64,000 bases of DNA from Enterobacter ludwigii (GCF_001750725.1 NZ_CP017279.1:558001-622000), one strand, 5' to 3'. Shown: positions 1-10,032, counted from the stretch's first letter. Translations and numbers: made by a program. The notes: generated from the sequence alone by a model not told the origin.

Positions 1-1
1 T

Positions 2-19
2 TGTTTAGTATACAAAACA
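2..19 (+). promoter_or_regulatory. NadR operator upstream of nadA
   Basis: The sequence reads TGTTTA, six bases, AAAACA, one mismatch from the NadR box TGTTTA-N6-TAAACA. It lies about 75 bp before the nadA start, where the NAD-responsive repressor NadR acts in enterics. Repression of nadA-pnuC when NAD is plentiful is inferred from the site. The rest of the promoter may lie partly outside the window. Confidence 0.8.
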
Positions 20-92
20 CATTTGCCGTCCGTTTTGCTATGTTATGCAAAAGAAAGGCAATAATGTTAAGCCAGTAAAACGAGAAGCCATA

Positions 93-1136
93 ATGAGCGT
101 GATGTTTGATCCAGAAGCCGCAATCTATCCCTTCCCGCCAAAGCCTGTCCCGCTGAGTCAGGATGAGAAGCAGTTTTACCGTGAGAAGATCAAACGACTT
201 CTCAAAGAGCGAGATGCAGTGATGGTTGCACATTACTACACCGACCCGGAAATCCAGCAACTGGCGGAAGAGACCGGGGGCTGCATCTCTGACTCTCTGG
301 AGATGGCACGCTTTGGTGCCAGACATCCTGCTTCCACGTTACTGGTCGCAGGCGTTCGCTTTATGGGGGAAACCGCAAAGATTCTCAGCCCTGAAAAAAC
401 CATTCTGATGCCAACGCTACATGCGGAGTGTTCACTCGACCTCGGCTGTCCGATTGATGCGTTCTCGGCCTTCTGCGACGCCCATCCGGACCGTACCGTG
501 GTGGTCTATGCCAATACCTCTGCCGCAGTGAAAGCGCGGGCAGACTGGGTCGTGACGTCAAGCATCGCCGTTGAACTGATTGAGCATCTGGACAGCCTGG
601 GCGAGAAAATCATCTGGGCGCCTGACCGCCATCTCGGCAATTACGTGCAGAAGCAGACCGGCGCTGACGTGCTTTGCTGGCAGGGTGCCTGTATTGTTCA
701 TGATGAATTTAAGACGCAGGCGCTCTCGCGCATGAAGGCGCTTTACCCGCACGCAGCGATCCTTGTTCACCCGGAATCACCGCAGTCCATTGTCGACATG
801 GCGGATGCCGTGGGATCCACAAGCCAGCTTATCAATGCTGCCAGGACGCTGCCGCACAAGCAGCTCATCGTGGCAACCGACCGCGGTATCTTCTATAAGA
901 TGCAGCAGGCCGTGCCTGAGAAAGAGCTGCTTGAAGCACCAACGGCGGGCGAGGGGGCGACGTGTCGTAGCTGCGCGCACTGCCCGTGGATGGCGATGAA
1001 CGGCCTGAAAGCTATTGCTGAGGGGCTGGAGAAAGGCGGAGCAGCGCATGAAATCCATGTGGATGCTGCTCTGCGTGAAGGTGCGTTAATTCCGCTTAAC
1101 CGCATGCTGGATTTTGCGGCTACACTACGTACTTAA
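93..1136 (+). CDS. nadA: Quinolinate synthase NadA
   Basis: NadA condenses iminoaspartate with dihydroxyacetone phosphate to give quinolinate, the second step of de novo NAD synthesis. The 347-residue product matches the enteric family in length and sequence. It carries the [4Fe-4S] cysteines in AECSLDLGC, in WQGAC and in the C-terminal CRSCAHC, and the family motif [14 protein letters not shown]. The reading frame extends upstream to 45, but the start at 93 (MSVMFDP) is chosen because homologues begin there; the extra residues look like translated leader. It is first in an operon with pnuC, 22 bp downstream, and lies behind a NadR box. Confidence 0.97.
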   Translation: MSVMFDPEAAIYPFPPKPVPLSQDEKQFYREKIKRLLKERDAVMVAHYYTDPEIQQLAEETGGCISDSLEMARFGARHPASTLLVAGVRFMGETAKILSPEKTILMPTLHAECSLDLGCPIDAFSAFCDAHPDRTVVVYANTSAAVKARADWVVTSSIAVELIEHLDSLGEKIIWAPDRHLGNYVQKQTGADVLCWQGACIVHDEFKTQALSRMKALYPHAAILVHPESPQSIVDMADAVGSTSQLINAARTLPHKQLIVATDRGIFYKMQQAVPEKELLEAPTAGEGATCRSCAHCPWMAMNGLKAIAEGLEKGGAAHEIHVDAALREGALIPLNRMLDFAATLRT

Positions 1137-1158
1137 TTCAATACGCCCTGGGGAAAAG

Positions 1159-1878
1159 ATGGATTTTTTTAGCACACAGAACATTCTGGTTCATATACCG
1201 ATTGGTGCAGGTGGCTATGACCTGTCATGGATTGAGGCCGTGGGTACGCTGGCTGGGTTATTGTGTATCTGGCTGGCAAGCCTGGAGAAGATCAGCAACT
1301 ACGCGTTCGGGTTAATTAACGTTACGCTCTTTGCGATTATCTTCTTCCAGATCCAGCTGTACGCCAGCCTGCTTTTGCAGTTGTTCTTCTTTGCGGCGAA
1401 CATTTACGGTTGGTACGCGTGGTCGCGGCAGAACAGCCAGCAGGAGGCAGAGCTGCAAATCCGCTGGCTGCCCTTACCGAAAGCTATCGCCTGGTTTGTC
1501 GCCTGCGTTGTCGCCATTGGTTTAATGACCGTCTATATCAACCCGGTGTTTGCATTCCTGACCCGTGTCGCGGTGTCGGTCATGTCTGGCCTCGGGCTGA
1601 ATGTCGCTATGCCATCACTCCAGCCGGATGCTTTCCCGTTCTGGGACTCCTGCATGATGGTGCTGTCGATTGCTGCGATGATCCTGATGACCCGTAAATA
1701 CGTTGAGAACTGGCTGCTCTGGGTCGTCATTAACGTCATTAGCGTGGTTATTTTTGCACTTCAGGGCGTCTACGCGATGTCGCTGGAGTATCTGCTGCTG
1801 ACCTTCATTGCCCTGAACGGGAGCCGGATGTGGATTAACAGCGCGCGTGAGCGAGGCTCTCGCGCGCTTTCGAACTAA
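1159..1878 (+). CDS. pnuC: Nicotinamide riboside transporter PnuC
   Basis: PnuC is an inner-membrane facilitator for nicotinamide riboside, which feeds the NAD salvage route. The 239-residue protein is nearly all hydrophobic helices (about seven spans) and has the family motif around [13 protein letters not shown]. The start at 1159 (MDFFSTQN) is preceded by GGGGAAAAG as ribosome site and gives the usual length; an upstream in-frame ATG at 1114 lies inside nadA. It is cotranscribed with nadA. Its last four bases overlap the end of the convergent zitB gene. Confidence 0.95.
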   Translation: MDFFSTQNILVHIPIGAGGYDLSWIEAVGTLAGLLCIWLASLEKISNYAFGLINVTLFAIIFFQIQLYASLLLQLFFFAANIYGWYAWSRQNSQQEAELQIRWLPLPKAIAWFVACVVAIGLMTVYINPVFAFLTRVAVSVMSGLGLNVAMPSLQPDAFPFWDSCMMVLSIAAMILMTRKYVENWLLWVVINVISVVIFALQGVYAMSLEYLLLTFIALNGSRMWINSARERGSRALSN

Positions 1879-2813
1879 TGATGGTGATGATGTGAATGGC
1901 CGGACTGCGCCTCGTTCAGGTGGCAGTCCGGGCCGTTACAGGGCTGGTACTCCATCTGGATGGTGGCGTGGCCAATCTCATAGTGATGGTCGAGAAAGTG
2001 CTGGATGCGCTCAAGCAGGCCATCATGGTCATGGGTAGGGATCACCTGGACGTGCAATGTCATGACGGGTTTCTCACCCACCAGCCAGACGTGAACATGA
2101 TGCACATTGCGCACCTCGGGCACGGAACGACGCAGGTTGCGTTTAAGCTCGGCAATGTCCACGGATGCCGGCGCCCCTTCAAGCAGTTCATTCACGCTCT
2201 CCTTCAGCAGCCGCCAGGCACTGCGCAATACCAGACACGATACCAGCACGGAAAGAATCGGGTCGACGGGCGTCCAGCCGGTATAAAGGATCACCAGCGC
2301 GGCCACAATAGCACCGACGGAACCCAGTAAATCGCCCATGACATGCAGAGCCGCAGCGCGCACGTTGAGGTTCTTTTCTCCGCTGCCGCGATGCAAAATC
2401 CAGAACGCCAGAAGATTCGCCAGCAGACCTGCTACGGCGATAACCATCATTGTCGCTCCGGCGACCGGCTGTGGGTGACGAAAGCGCTGTATGGCTTCCC
2501 AGACGATAAGAAGGGTGATAACCACCAGAGCAATAGCGTTAACAAACGCCGCCAGAGTGGTCAGTCGCAGCCAGCCAAAAGTATGACGCGCGTTAGGCGG
2601 ACGACGGGCAAACTGCACGGCCAACAGGGCAAAGAGCAGGGCGGCGGCATCGGTAAGCATATGTCCGGCATCCGCCAGAAGCGCCAGAGAGCCGGAAACC
2701 AGGCCACCAACGACCTCGATAACCATAAACGTTGCCGTGACGCCGAAGGCCAGCATAAGGCGTTTAGCGTTGTCATCGCCAGGAGATGGGGTGTGTGAAT
2801 GCGTGTGCGCCAT
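1875..2813 (-). CDS. zitB: Zinc efflux protein ZitB (cation diffusion facilitator)
   Basis: ZitB exports Zn2+ from the cytoplasm in exchange for protons. The 312-residue protein has six predicted membrane helices. The zinc-site signatures are HMLTD in helix 2 (about residue 50) and HVMGD in helix 5 (about residue 155). Both ends are histidine-rich: MAHTHSHT at the start and SGHSHHHHH at the very end. A cytoplasmic metal-binding domain follows helix 6. It converges on pnuC with a 4-bp overlap. E. coli ZitB has almost the same length. Confidence 0.95.
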   Translation of the reverse strand: MAHTHSHTPSPGDDNAKRLMLAFGVTATFMVIEVVGGLVSGSLALLADAGHMLTDAAALLFALLAVQFARRPPNARHTFGWLRLTTLAAFVNAIALVVITLLIVWEAIQRFRHPQPVAGATMMVIAVAGLLANLLAFWILHRGSGEKNLNVRAAALHVMGDLLGSVGAIVAALVILYTGWTPVDPILSVLVSCLVLRSAWRLLKESVNELLEGAPASVDIAELKRNLRRSVPEVRNVHHVHVWLVGEKPVMTLHVQVIPTHDHDGLLERIQHFLDHHYEIGHATIQMEYQPCNGPDCHLNEAQSGHSHHHHH

Positions 2814-2873
2814 ATCAGCTTTCCTTTTTGTTATTGTTTTTAGTGTAGCGTTTTTAATGGCTTACTCCAAAAG

Positions 2874-2897
2874 AAAGGAGAGCCAGAGCTCTCCTTT
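2874..2897 (-). terminator. Hairpin terminator of ybgS
   Basis: Nine-base arms AAAGGAGAG and CTCTCCTTT enclose a 6-base loop. Read on the minus strand, the hairpin is followed by CTTTT. It lies just after the ybgS stop codon. Confidence 0.75.
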
Positions 2898-2918
2898 TAC
2901 GTTTACATCCGTCACGGA

Positions 2919-3299
2919 TTATTGGGTTGTGCCATCCGTTTTGGTATTGGCATCGTCGCCCACTTTGTCATTCGAATTCGGACACTTACCGTCTTTGCAC
3001 ATGGTGTTCTTATGCATCTCATCGGTACTCATCGTGTCATGATTCATGGTGCCAGAGCCGCTACTGTCCGGATGCAACATCGTGCCTCCGGTATTGGTGT
3101 TCCCGGTATTGATCTGGCTGTTATCGACATTATTCGGGGCGATATTCTGTTTTGCATCAGGGGCGACCTGTCCCGCCGCCGCCGCGGCATTCGCGTCACC
3201 GTTGTTATCTGTTGAGCCCGTCTCAGCAGCAAGGACGCTGCCGCTTGCCAGGGTGAGGGAGGCTGTGAGGAAGAGGGTTGCCAGTTTCGTCATTTTCAT
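2919..3299 (-). CDS. ybgS: Small secreted protein YbgS
   Basis: This 126-residue protein is homologous to E. coli YbgS, whose function is not established. It has an N-terminal signal peptide ending near SVLAAE. The mature part is low-complexity and polar, rich in Asn, Asp, Gly and Thr, with two cysteines in MCKDGKCP. The start at 3299 (MKMTKLA) is chosen because it gives a proper signal peptide and follows AGGAGCACC; an in-frame ATG further upstream at 3380 would put a charged stretch before it. The gene stands alone, divergent from aroG, with its own terminator. Confidence 0.85.
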   Translation of the reverse strand: MKMTKLATLFLTASLTLASGSVLAAETGSTDNNGDANAAAAAGQVAPDAKQNIAPNNVDNSQINTGNTNTGGTMLHPDSSGSGTMNHDTMSTDEMHKNTMCKDGKCPNSNDKVGDDANTKTDGTTQ

Positions 3300-3603
3300 C
3301 TTGGTGCTCCTGTTCTTGTCGTTACGCTGGATAACATTTTCCAACAGTGCATCTTTTTCAGAGGCGAAAGATTCCGTCATACGGACTTACGTCAGTATGG
3401 AATCGCGTTTAATCAAACAAAAGTGGTTGTTACAGTTAAAAAGCTTAGGTTAGATCTCGTTTTTCGCTATTTTGAGGCGATTTTTAGGTGAATTCCAGGA
3501 ATTATCTGCGTGAAGTGTAAAACCGTGTTTACACTTTCTGGTCGGCAAGTTAGATTGAAAGGATTGCTTTCATTACTAAAGATATGGCAGAGCTGGAAAG
3601 AAA
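3300..3603. other. Intergenic region between ybgS and aroG
   Basis: This 304-bp stretch has no supported gene. It holds the ybgS leader on the minus side and the aroG control region with its TyrR box on the plus side. A stretch of reading frame between 3300 and 3380 on the minus strand is only an upstream extension of ybgS. Confidence 0.7.
3516..3533 (+). promoter_or_regulatory. TyrR box of aroG
   Basis: TGTAAA, six bases, TTTACA is a perfect strong TyrR box. It lies 71 bp before the aroG start, as in E. coli, where TyrR with phenylalanine or tryptophan represses aroG. The function here is inferred from the identical site and context. Confidence 0.9.
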
Positions 3604-4656
3604 ATGAATTATCAGAACGACGATTTACGTATTAAAGAGATCAATGAGTTATTACCTCCTGTAGCACTCCTTGAGAAATTCCCCGCCACTGAAAATGCCG
3701 CAAACACGGTGTCTCATGCTCGTAAAGCGATCCATAAGATCCTGAAAGGTAATGACGATCGTCTTCTGGTGGTGATTGGCCCTTGTTCAATTCACGATCC
3801 TGCTGCGGCCAAAGAGTACGCAGCAAGGTTGCTCCAGCTTCGCGAAGAACTGCAAGGCGAGCTGGAAATTGTCATGCGTGTTTACTTTGAAAAGCCGCGT
3901 ACGACCGTTGGCTGGAAAGGGCTCATTAACGACCCGCATATGGATAACAGTTTCCAGATCAACGATGGTCTGCGTATTGCGCGCAAACTGCTGCTGGAGA
4001 TCAACGACAGCGGTTTGCCGGCTGCCGGTGAGTTCCTCGACATGATTACGCCGCAATATCTGGCGGATCTGATGAGCTGGGGCGCAATCGGTGCGCGTAC
4101 TACAGAATCTCAGGTTCACCGCGAACTGGCGTCAGGTCTCTCGTGTCCGGTTGGTTTTAAAAACGGTACCGATGGCACCATTAAGGTGGCAATTGACGCC
4201 ATCAATGCCGCCGGGGCACCGCACTGCTTCCTGTCCGTCACCAAATGGGGTCACTCCGCCATTGTGAATACCAGCGGTAACGGTGACTGTCATATTATTC
4301 TGCGTGGCGGTAAAGAGCCGAACTACAGCGCAAAACATGTCGCAGACGTGAAGGTCGGGCTGGAAAAAGCGGGTCTGCCACAACAGGTGATGATCGACTT
4401 CAGCCATGCCAACTCCAGCAAGCAGTTTAAAAAGCAGATGGAAGTCGGCGCCGATGTTTGTCAGCAGATTGCCGGCGGTGAGAACGCGATCATTGGCGTG
4501 ATGATCGAAAGCCATCTGGTGGAAGGTAACCAGAATCTGGAAGGCAGCGAGCCGCTGGTGTACGGTAAGAGCGTCACGGACGCCTGCATCGGCTGGGACG
4601 ATACGGATGTCCTTCTGCGTCAGCTGGCGAATGCGGTAAAAGCGCGTCGCGGCTGA
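3604..4656 (+). CDS. aroG: Phe-sensitive DAHP synthase AroG
   Basis: AroG condenses phosphoenolpyruvate with erythrose 4-phosphate to DAHP, the entry step of aromatic amino acid synthesis. At 350 residues it has the full family length. Class I DAHP synthase motifs are clear: VIGPCSIHD with the metal-binding cysteine near residue 61, KPRTTVGWKG, and the late DFSHANSSK. The match to E. coli AroG rather than AroF or AroH is near-complete along the whole chain, so feedback control by phenylalanine is expected. It is a single-gene unit with a TyrR box before it and a shared terminator after it. Confidence 0.97.
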   Translation: MNYQNDDLRIKEINELLPPVALLEKFPATENAANTVSHARKAIHKILKGNDDRLLVVIGPCSIHDPAAAKEYAARLLQLREELQGELEIVMRVYFEKPRTTVGWKGLINDPHMDNSFQINDGLRIARKLLLEINDSGLPAAGEFLDMITPQYLADLMSWGAIGARTTESQVHRELASGLSCPVGFKNGTDGTIKVAIDAINAAGAPHCFLSVTKWGHSAIVNTSGNGDCHIILRGGKEPNYSAKHVADVKVGLEKAGLPQQVMIDFSHANSSKQFKKQMEVGADVCQQIAGGENAIIGVMIESHLVEGNQNLEGSEPLVYGKSVTDACIGWDDTDVLLRQLANAVKARRG

Positions 4657-4672
4657 GTTTCAGGAGCCAAAT

Positions 4673-4703
4673 AAAAAAGCGTGGATTGCTCCACGCTTTT
4701 TTT
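4673..4703. terminator. Bidirectional terminator between aroG and gpmA
   Basis: Arms GCGTGG and CCACGC around a 6-base loop are flanked by an A run on the left and a T run on the right, so the hairpin has a U tract on both strands. The convergent genes aroG and gpmA share it. Confidence 0.9.
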
Positions 4704-4717
4704 ATGTCCAGCGAAAA

Positions 4718-5470
4718 TTATTTCGCTTTACCCTGGTTCGCTACAGCCGCGGCTTTTGCAGCGATCTCATCAGCGTTGCCCAGATAGTAATGTTTGATTG
4801 GTTTGAAGTTTTCGTCGAACTCATACACCAGCGGAACGCCAGTTGGGATGTTCAGTTCGAGGATCTCGTCTTCACCCATGTTGTCCAGGTATTTCACCAG
4901 CGCACGCAGGGAGTTACCGTGAGCTGCGATGATCACGCGCTCGCCGCTTTTCAGGCGTGGCAGAATGGTTTCGTTCCAGTAAGGCACAACGCGGTCGATG
5001 GTCAGCGCCAGGCTCTCGGTCGTTGGCAGCTCAGCATCCGTCAGTTTCGCGTAACGCGGGTCGTGGCCCGGGTAGCGCTCGTCATCTTTGGTCAGCTCTG
5101 GTGGGGTTACCGCGAAGCCGCGACGCCACTGTTTAACCTGCTCATCACCGTATTTTTCAGCGGTTTCCGCTTTGTTCAGACCCTGCAGCGCACCGTAGTG
5201 ACGCTCGTTCAGTTTCCAGGATTTCTCAACCGGCAGCCAGGCCTGATCCAGTTCGTCCAGAACGTTCCACAGTGTATGGATGGCACGTTTCAGCACAGAG
5301 GTGTAAGCAAAATCAAAGCTGAAGCCTTCAGCCTTCAGCAGTTTACCTGCTGCTTTTGCTTCGCTTACGCCTTTTTCTGACAGATCAACGTCGTACCAAC
5401 CGGTAAAGCGGTTTTCGTTGTTCCACTGGCTTTCGCCATGACGCACCAGGACCAGCTTAGTTACAGCCAT
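4718..5470 (-). CDS. gpmA: 2,3-bisphosphoglycerate-dependent phosphoglycerate mutase
   Basis: GpmA interconverts 3- and 2-phosphoglycerate in glycolysis and gluconeogenesis, using a 2,3-bisphosphoglycerate cofactor. The 250-residue protein starts with the [13 protein letters not shown] motif that holds the phosphorylated histidine, and has the second catalytic histidine in [13 protein letters not shown]. The start at 5470 (MAVTKLV) follows a GGAGTACGAT ribosome site and gives the family length; the frame continues upstream to 5506 without homology. A Fur-like site lies about 30 bp upstream. Confidence 0.97.
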   Translation of the reverse strand: MAVTKLVLVRHGESQWNNENRFTGWYDVDLSEKGVSEAKAAGKLLKAEGFSFDFAYTSVLKRAIHTLWNVLDELDQAWLPVEKSWKLNERHYGALQGLNKAETAEKYGDEQVKQWRRGFAVTPPELTKDDERYPGHDPRYAKLTDAELPTTESLALTIDRVVPYWNETILPRLKSGERVIIAAHGNSLRALVKYLDNMGEDEILELNIPTGVPLVYEFDENFKPIKHYYLGNADEIAAKAAAVANQGKAK

Positions 5471-5497
5471 ATCGTACTCCTCATAAGCTTTATTGAA

Positions 5498-5512
5498 TGA
5501 TAACAATTCTCA
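5498..5512. promoter_or_regulatory. Fur-box-like site upstream of gpmA
   Basis: The 7-1-7 inverted repeat TGATAAC-A-ATTCTCA differs at two of 14 positions from the Fur core TGATAAT-N-ATTATCA. E. coli gpmA is known to respond to Fur, which supports the call. Binding is inferred only. Confidence 0.65.
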
Positions 5513-5651
5513 TTATATTGCCGTGACAGTGCCAGCAGCAACGCTTAACCCTAACCATAGCGAAAATAGTCTCTGAGTGTAAGATGCTTGTGAATCCAGG
5601 GTTATGATTTTGTCTGCGATCGGCGCTATTTTCAGCAACACGGAGAGAAAA

Positions 5652-5671
5652 AGCCCTCCGCAAGGAGGGCT
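5652..5671 (-). terminator. Terminator of the gal operon
   Basis: Eight-base arms AGCCCTCC and GGAGGGCT enclose the tetraloop GCAA. On the minus strand the hairpin runs into TTTTTCTC. It lies right after the galM stop codon. Confidence 0.9.
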
Positions 5672-5676
5672 GGGAA

Positions 5677-6720
5677 TTATGAATGCGGGATGAAATGATA
5701 TTCTGTCACGCTAACGTACTCTTCACCCGGGCGCAGCACACAGTCCGGCTGTGGCCATTCTGGATGGTTCGGGCTGTCCGGCAGGAACTCGCTTTCCAGC
5801 GCCAGACCTTGCCAGTCGCTGTACTCTTCATGTTCGCGTGCCGTGGTACCGCCAAGGTAGTTGCCTGAATAGAATTGCAGGGCAGGGGCCGTGGTGTAGA
5901 CCGTCATCTGCAGTTTCTCATCTGCAGACCAGACCTGCGCGGCAGGCTGAGTCACATCACCTTTCGCCTGCAGCAGGAACGCGTGGTCATAGCCTTTCAC
6001 CTTGCGCTGATCGTCATCGCTCAGGAAATCCTGCGCGATGGTTTTTCCGCTGCGGAAATCAAAGCTGGTATCGCTGACGGCCTTGAGTCCCTGATACGGG
6101 ATCCCCATTTCATCCACCGGCAGATAGGCATCGGCCAGGATCTGGAGCGTGTGATTACGCACGTCGCACTGGTTGCCGTCCAGGTTGAAATAAGCGTGGT
6201 TGGTCAGATTGACCGGGCACGGCTTATCAACTTTCGCGCGATATTCAATGGCGATACGGTTATCGTCAGTCAGCGTGAAATGCGCGAACGCGGTGAGGTT
6301 ACCGGGGAATCCCTGGTCACCGTCACGCGAGTCCAGTGAGAACAGCACTTCGCGGTCGTTTTGCTGAACGATTTTCCAGCGGCGCTTATCGAACCCTTCA
6401 GGTCCACCGTGCAACTGGTTTTCGCCCTGACTGGAAAGCAGCGAGTAACGCTCGCCATCAAGTTCGAAAGCGCTTTTCGCGATGCGGTTAGCATAACGGC
6501 CGACAGACGCGCCAAGATAGGCGGACTGATTGACATACTGCTCAGGCGACGCGCAGCCAAGCAGGGTTTCACGTACGCTGCCATCAGGCATTGGTACGCG
6601 AGCGGATAGCAAAGTGGCACCCCAGTCCATTAACGTAACCACCATTCCTGCGCTGTTGCGCAGGGTTAACAGGCGATACGGCAGGCCATCCGGGGCAAGG
6701 GTTGGCGTTTCGTTTAGCAC
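5677..6720 (-). CDS. galM: Galactose 1-epimerase (mutarotase) GalM
   Basis: GalM interconverts alpha- and beta-D-galactose so that galactokinase receives the alpha form. The 347-residue protein has the aldose epimerase fold signatures: the sugar-binding stretch [13 protein letters not shown], the catalytic histidine in [10 protein letters not shown] (about residue 175) and the catalytic glutamate in [16 protein letters not shown] (about 309). It is the last gene of galETKM. Its start overlaps the end of galK by 7 bp, so the two are translationally linked. Confidence 0.96.
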   Translation of the reverse strand: MLNETPTLAPDGLPYRLLTLRNSAGMVVTLMDWGATLLSARVPMPDGSVRETLLGCASPEQYVNQSAYLGASVGRYANRIAKSAFELDGERYSLLSSQGENQLHGGPEGFDKRRWKIVQQNDREVLFSLDSRDGDQGFPGNLTAFAHFTLTDDNRIAIEYRAKVDKPCPVNLTNHAYFNLDGNQCDVRNHTLQILADAYLPVDEMGIPYQGLKAVSDTSFDFRSGKTIAQDFLSDDDQRKVKGYDHAFLLQAKGDVTQPAAQVWSADEKLQMTVYTTAPALQFYSGNYLGGTTAREHEEYSDWQGLALESEFLPDSPNHPEWPQPDCVLRPGEEYVSVTEYHFIPHS

Positions 6721-7862
6721 TGTCCTGCTCCTTGTGATGCTTTACACACGTAGAAAGTTTCTTTAATACCTGTTTTCGCTTCGTACTGTTTTTCCACCGC
6801 CTGCTGGACGGCAGGGACGAGCTCTTCCGGCATCAGGGCAACAATGCAGCCACCGAAGCCGCCGCCGGTCATGCGCACGCCGCCTTTATCGCCAATCGCG
6901 GCTTTGACGATGTCCACCAGGGTATCGATTTGCGGAACGGTGATTTCAAAATCGTCGCGCATGGAGGCGTGAGATTCTGCCATCAGTTCACCCATACGTT
7001 TCAGGTCGCCTTTCGCCAGCGCGGACGCCGCTTCAACGGTACGGGCATTTTCCGTCAGCACATGACGAACGCGTTTCGCCACTACCGGATCCAGTTCGTG
7101 CGCCACTTTATTGAACTCGTTGAGCGAAACGTCACGCAGCGCAGGTTGCTGGAAGAAGCGTGCGCCGGTCTCACACTGCTCGCGGCGGGTGTTGTACTCA
7201 CTGCCCACCAGCGTGCGTTTAAAGTTGCTGTTAATAATTACCACAGCTGCGCCTTTTGGCAAGGGAACGGCTTTGGTGCCCAGAGAGCGGCAGTCGATAA
7301 GCAAGGCATGCTCTTTTTTACCCAGCGCAGAGATCAGCTGGTCCATGATGCCGCAGTTACAGCCCACAAACTGGTTTTCCGCTTCCTGACCATTCAGGGC
7401 GATTTGTGCCCCGTCCAGCGGCAGATGATAAAGCTGCTGGAAGACGGTACCCACGGCGACTTCCAGCGACGCGGACGAGCTTAACCCGGCGCCCTGAGGC
7501 ACGTTTCCGCTGATGACCAGATCAGCGCCGCCCACGTTTTTATTACGTTTCTGCAGGTGTTTTACCACGCCGCGCACGTAGTTAGACCATTGCTGGCTGT
7601 CGTGGGTAACGATGGGTGCATCGAGGGAAAACTCATCCGTCTCATTGTTGTAATCCGCTGCAATAACGCGGACTTTGCGATCATCGCGCTTAGCGCAGCT
7701 AATGACCGTCTGGTAATCAATGGCGCACGGCAGAACGAAACCATCGTTATAGTCGGTATGTTCACCAATCAGGTTCACGCGGCCAGGCGCCTGAATGACA
7801 TGGGTGGCAGGGTAGCCAAATTTCTCAGCAAACAGGGATTGTGTTTTATCTTTCAGACTCAT
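6714..7862 (-). CDS. galK: Galactokinase GalK
   Basis: GalK phosphorylates alpha-D-galactose at C1 with ATP, the first committed step of the Leloir pathway. The 382 residues equal the E. coli length. GHMP-kinase motifs are present in order: the galactokinase signature [15 protein letters not shown] (about 28-42), the ATP loop [14 protein letters not shown] (about 130) and the C-terminal [11 protein letters not shown]. It is third in galETKM, 3 bp after galT, and overlaps galM at its end. Confidence 0.97.
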   Translation of the reverse strand: MSLKDKTQSLFAEKFGYPATHVIQAPGRVNLIGEHTDYNDGFVLPCAIDYQTVISCAKRDDRKVRVIAADYNNETDEFSLDAPIVTHDSQQWSNYVRGVVKHLQKRNKNVGGADLVISGNVPQGAGLSSSASLEVAVGTVFQQLYHLPLDGAQIALNGQEAENQFVGCNCGIMDQLISALGKKEHALLIDCRSLGTKAVPLPKGAAVVIINSNFKRTLVGSEYNTRREQCETGARFFQQPALRDVSLNEFNKVAHELDPVVAKRVRHVLTENARTVEAASALAKGDLKRMGELMAESHASMRDDFEITVPQIDTLVDIVKAAIGDKGGVRMTGGGFGGCIVALMPEELVPAVQQAVEKQYEAKTGIKETFYVCKASQGAGQC

Positions 7863-7865
7863 TTT

Positions 7866-8912
7866 TTAGACTCCTGATTCGCGATAATGGACGTCACTCA
7901 CAGCACGCAGGCGTTCTGCAGCCTGTTCTGCCGTCAGGTCACGCTGGGTTTCTGCCAGCATTTCATAGCCCACCATGAATTTACGTACCGTCGCAGAGCG
8001 CAGCAGCGGCGGATAGAAATGGGCATGCAACTGCCAGTGTTGATTCTCTTCACCGTTAAACGGAGCGCCATGCCAGCCCATTGAGTAGGGGAAGGAGCAC
8101 TGGAACAGGTTGTCATAACGGCTGGTCAGTTTCTTCAGTGCCAGGGCGAGGTCATCGCGCTGTGCGTCGCTCAGATCGGTGATGCGCATAACCTGTGCTT
8201 TTGGCAGAAGCAGCGTCTCAAATGGCCATGCTGCCCAGTAAGGTACGACGGCCAGCCAATGTTCGGTTTCCACCACCGTTCGGCTGCCATCGGCCAGTTC
8301 ACGACGGGTGTAATCCACCAGCATCGGCGATCCGTTTTCCGCGAAATAGGCTTTTTGCAGACGGTCTTCACGCTCGGCTTCGTTTGGCAGGAAACTGTTG
8401 GCCCAGATCTGACCGTGCGGGTGCGGGTTAGAGCAGCCCATTGCCGCGCCCTTGTTTTCGAACACTTGTACCCACGGGTAGGTCTGGCCCAGTTCAGCAG
8501 TTTGCGTCTGCCAGGTGCTGACGACCTCTTTCAGCGCGTCAACACTCAGCTCCGGCAGCGTTTTGCTGTGGTCGGGTGAGAAACAGATAACACGGCTGGT
8601 GCCGCGTGCGCTTTCACAGCGCATCAGCGGGTCCTGGCTATCCGGCGCGTCGGGCGTGTCGGTCATCAGGGCGGCAAAATCGTTGGTGAAAACGAAGGTG
8701 CCTTTGTAGTCCGGGTTTTTATCGCCCGTCACACGCGTGTTGCCCGGACACAGGAAGCAGTCCGGGTCGTGCTGGGGAAGCGTCTGTTTTGCAGGCGTCT
8801 CTTGCGCCCCCTGCCAGGGGCGCTTGGCGCGATGCGGAGAAACCAAAATCCATTGCCCGCTTAGCGGGTTAAAACGACGATGCGGATGATCGACGGGATT
8901 GAACGAAGTCAT
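7866..8912 (-). CDS. galT: Galactose-1-phosphate uridylyltransferase GalT
   Basis: GalT exchanges UMP between UDP-glucose and galactose 1-phosphate, giving UDP-galactose and glucose 1-phosphate. The 348-residue protein shows the zinc-binding CFLCPGNTR (about residue 52) and the active-site motif [10 protein letters not shown] with the nucleophilic histidine at about 166. It lies between galE (9 bp upstream) and galK in the operon and matches the E. coli enzyme end to end. Confidence 0.97.
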   Translation of the reverse strand: MTSFNPVDHPHRRFNPLSGQWILVSPHRAKRPWQGAQETPAKQTLPQHDPDCFLCPGNTRVTGDKNPDYKGTFVFTNDFAALMTDTPDAPDSQDPLMRCESARGTSRVICFSPDHSKTLPELSVDALKEVVSTWQTQTAELGQTYPWVQVFENKGAAMGCSNPHPHGQIWANSFLPNEAEREDRLQKAYFAENGSPMLVDYTRRELADGSRTVVETEHWLAVVPYWAAWPFETLLLPKAQVMRITDLSDAQRDDLALALKKLTSRYDNLFQCSFPYSMGWHGAPFNGEENQHWQLHAHFYPPLLRSATVRKFMVGYEMLAETQRDLTAEQAAERLRAVSDVHYRESGV

Positions 8913-8921
8913 GACGGATCC

Positions 8922-9938
8922 TTAGTCCGGATAACCTTGTGGATGGCGAGACTGCCAGTGCCAGGTATCCTGTGCCATTTCATCAAGCGTGCGGGTGACA
9001 CGCCAGTTAAGCTCTTTATCGGCTTTGGAGGCATCGGCCCAGTAAGCCGGGAGGTCGCCTTCACGGCGCGGTGCGAAGTGATAATTCACAGGCTTACCGC
9101 AGGCCTTACTGAAGGCATTCACGACGTCCAGCACGCTGCTGCCGATCCCGGCGCCGAGGTTGTAAATATGCACGCCTGGCTTATCGGCCAGCTGCTGCAT
9201 TGCCGCCACGTGGCCGTCGGCCAGATCCATGACGTGGATATAATCACGCACACCGGTACCGTCTTCGGTTGGATAATCATTACCGAAAATAGCCAGAGAC
9301 TCACGGCGGCCAACGGCCACCTGGGCGATGTACGGCATCAGGTTATTGGGGATGCCCTGTGGATCTTCACCCATATCGCCTGACGGATGGGCGCCAACCG
9401 GGTTGAAGTAGCGCAGCAAGGCGATGCTCCATTCAGGCTGTGCTTTTTGCAGATCGGTGAGGATCTGCTCCACCATCAGTTTGCTTTTGCCATACGGGCT
9501 TTGCGGCGTACCGGTCGGGAAGCTTTCAACGTAAGGGATTTTTGGCTGATCGCCGTAGACGGTTGCGGAAGAGCTGAAGATAAAGTTTTTGACGTTCGCT
9601 GCGCGCATGGCGGAGATCAAACGCAGGGTACCGTTGACGTTGTTGTCGTAATACTCCAGCGGTTTCGCGACGGATTCACCCACCGCTTTCAGGCCGGCGA
9701 AATGGATCACCGTCTCAATGGCATGGTCGTGAAGGATCTCGGTCATCAACGCTTCATTGCGGATGTCGCCTTCCACGAAGGTCGGTTGTTTACCGCCAAG
9801 ACGTTCAATCACAGGCAGCACGCTGCGCTTACTATTGCACAGGTTGTCGAGGATGATGACATCATGACCATTTTGCAGCAGCTGCACGCAGGTATGACTA
9901 CCAATGTAACCGCTACCACCTGTTACCAGAACTCGCAT
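8922..9938 (-). CDS. galE: UDP-glucose 4-epimerase GalE
   Basis: GalE interconverts UDP-galactose and UDP-glucose, closing the Leloir cycle and supplying UDP-galactose for surface sugars. The 338-residue protein has the NAD-binding GGSGYIGSHT near the N-terminus, the catalytic serine in SSSATVYG (about 124) and the YxxxK pair in SPYGKSK (149 and 153). The start at 9938 (MRVLVTGG) follows GGAGCGAAAT; the frame runs further upstream, but that part is promoter DNA. It is first in galETKM, and its early coding sequence contains the internal gal operator. Confidence 0.97.
   Translation of the reverse strand: MRVLVTGGSGYIGSHTCVQLLQNGHDVIILDNLCNSKRSVLPVIERLGGKQPTFVEGDIRNEALMTEILHDHAIETVIHFAGLKAVGESVAKPLEYYDNNVNGTLRLISAMRAANVKNFIFSSSATVYGDQPKIPYVESFPTGTPQSPYGKSKLMVEQILTDLQKAQPEWSIALLRYFNPVGAHPSGDMGEDPQGIPNNLMPYIAQVAVGRRESLAIFGNDYPTEDGTGVRDYIHVMDLADGHVAAMQQLADKPGVHIYNLGAGIGSSVLDVVNAFSKACGKPVNYHFAPRREGDLPAYWADASKADKELNWRVTRTLDEMAQDTWHWQSRHPQGYPD
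9904..9919 (-). promoter_or_regulatory. Internal gal operator O_I
   Basis: On the minus strand GTGGTAGCGGTTACAT matches the E. coli internal gal operator, inside galE codons 7-12. Its centre is 113 bp from the external operator, the spacing known to support GalR-HU looping. Confidence 0.85.
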
Positions 9939-9970
9939 ATTTCGCTCCATTGGGCTTATGGTATGTAATA

Positions 9971-9981
9971 ACCATAGCATA
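9971..9981 (-). promoter_or_regulatory. Overlapping gal promoters P1 and P2 (-10 region)
   Basis: On the minus strand the stretch TATGCTATGGT carries two -10 elements five bases apart, TATGCT (P2) and TATGGT (P1), as in E. coli gal. A CRP half-site TGTGA (plus strand, 9998-10002) sits just upstream. Promoter behaviour is inferred by identity to the E. coli arrangement. Confidence 0.85.
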
Positions 9982-10016
9982 ACAGAGACGCGAAAAGTGT
10001 GACATGGGATAAAATA

Positions 10017-10032
10017 GTGGAATCGTTTACAC
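10017..10032 (-). promoter_or_regulatory. External gal operator O_E
   Basis: On the minus strand GTGTAAACGATTCCAC is identical to the E. coli external operator bound by GalR and GalS. It lies upstream of the gal promoters and the CRP region. Confidence 0.9.
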
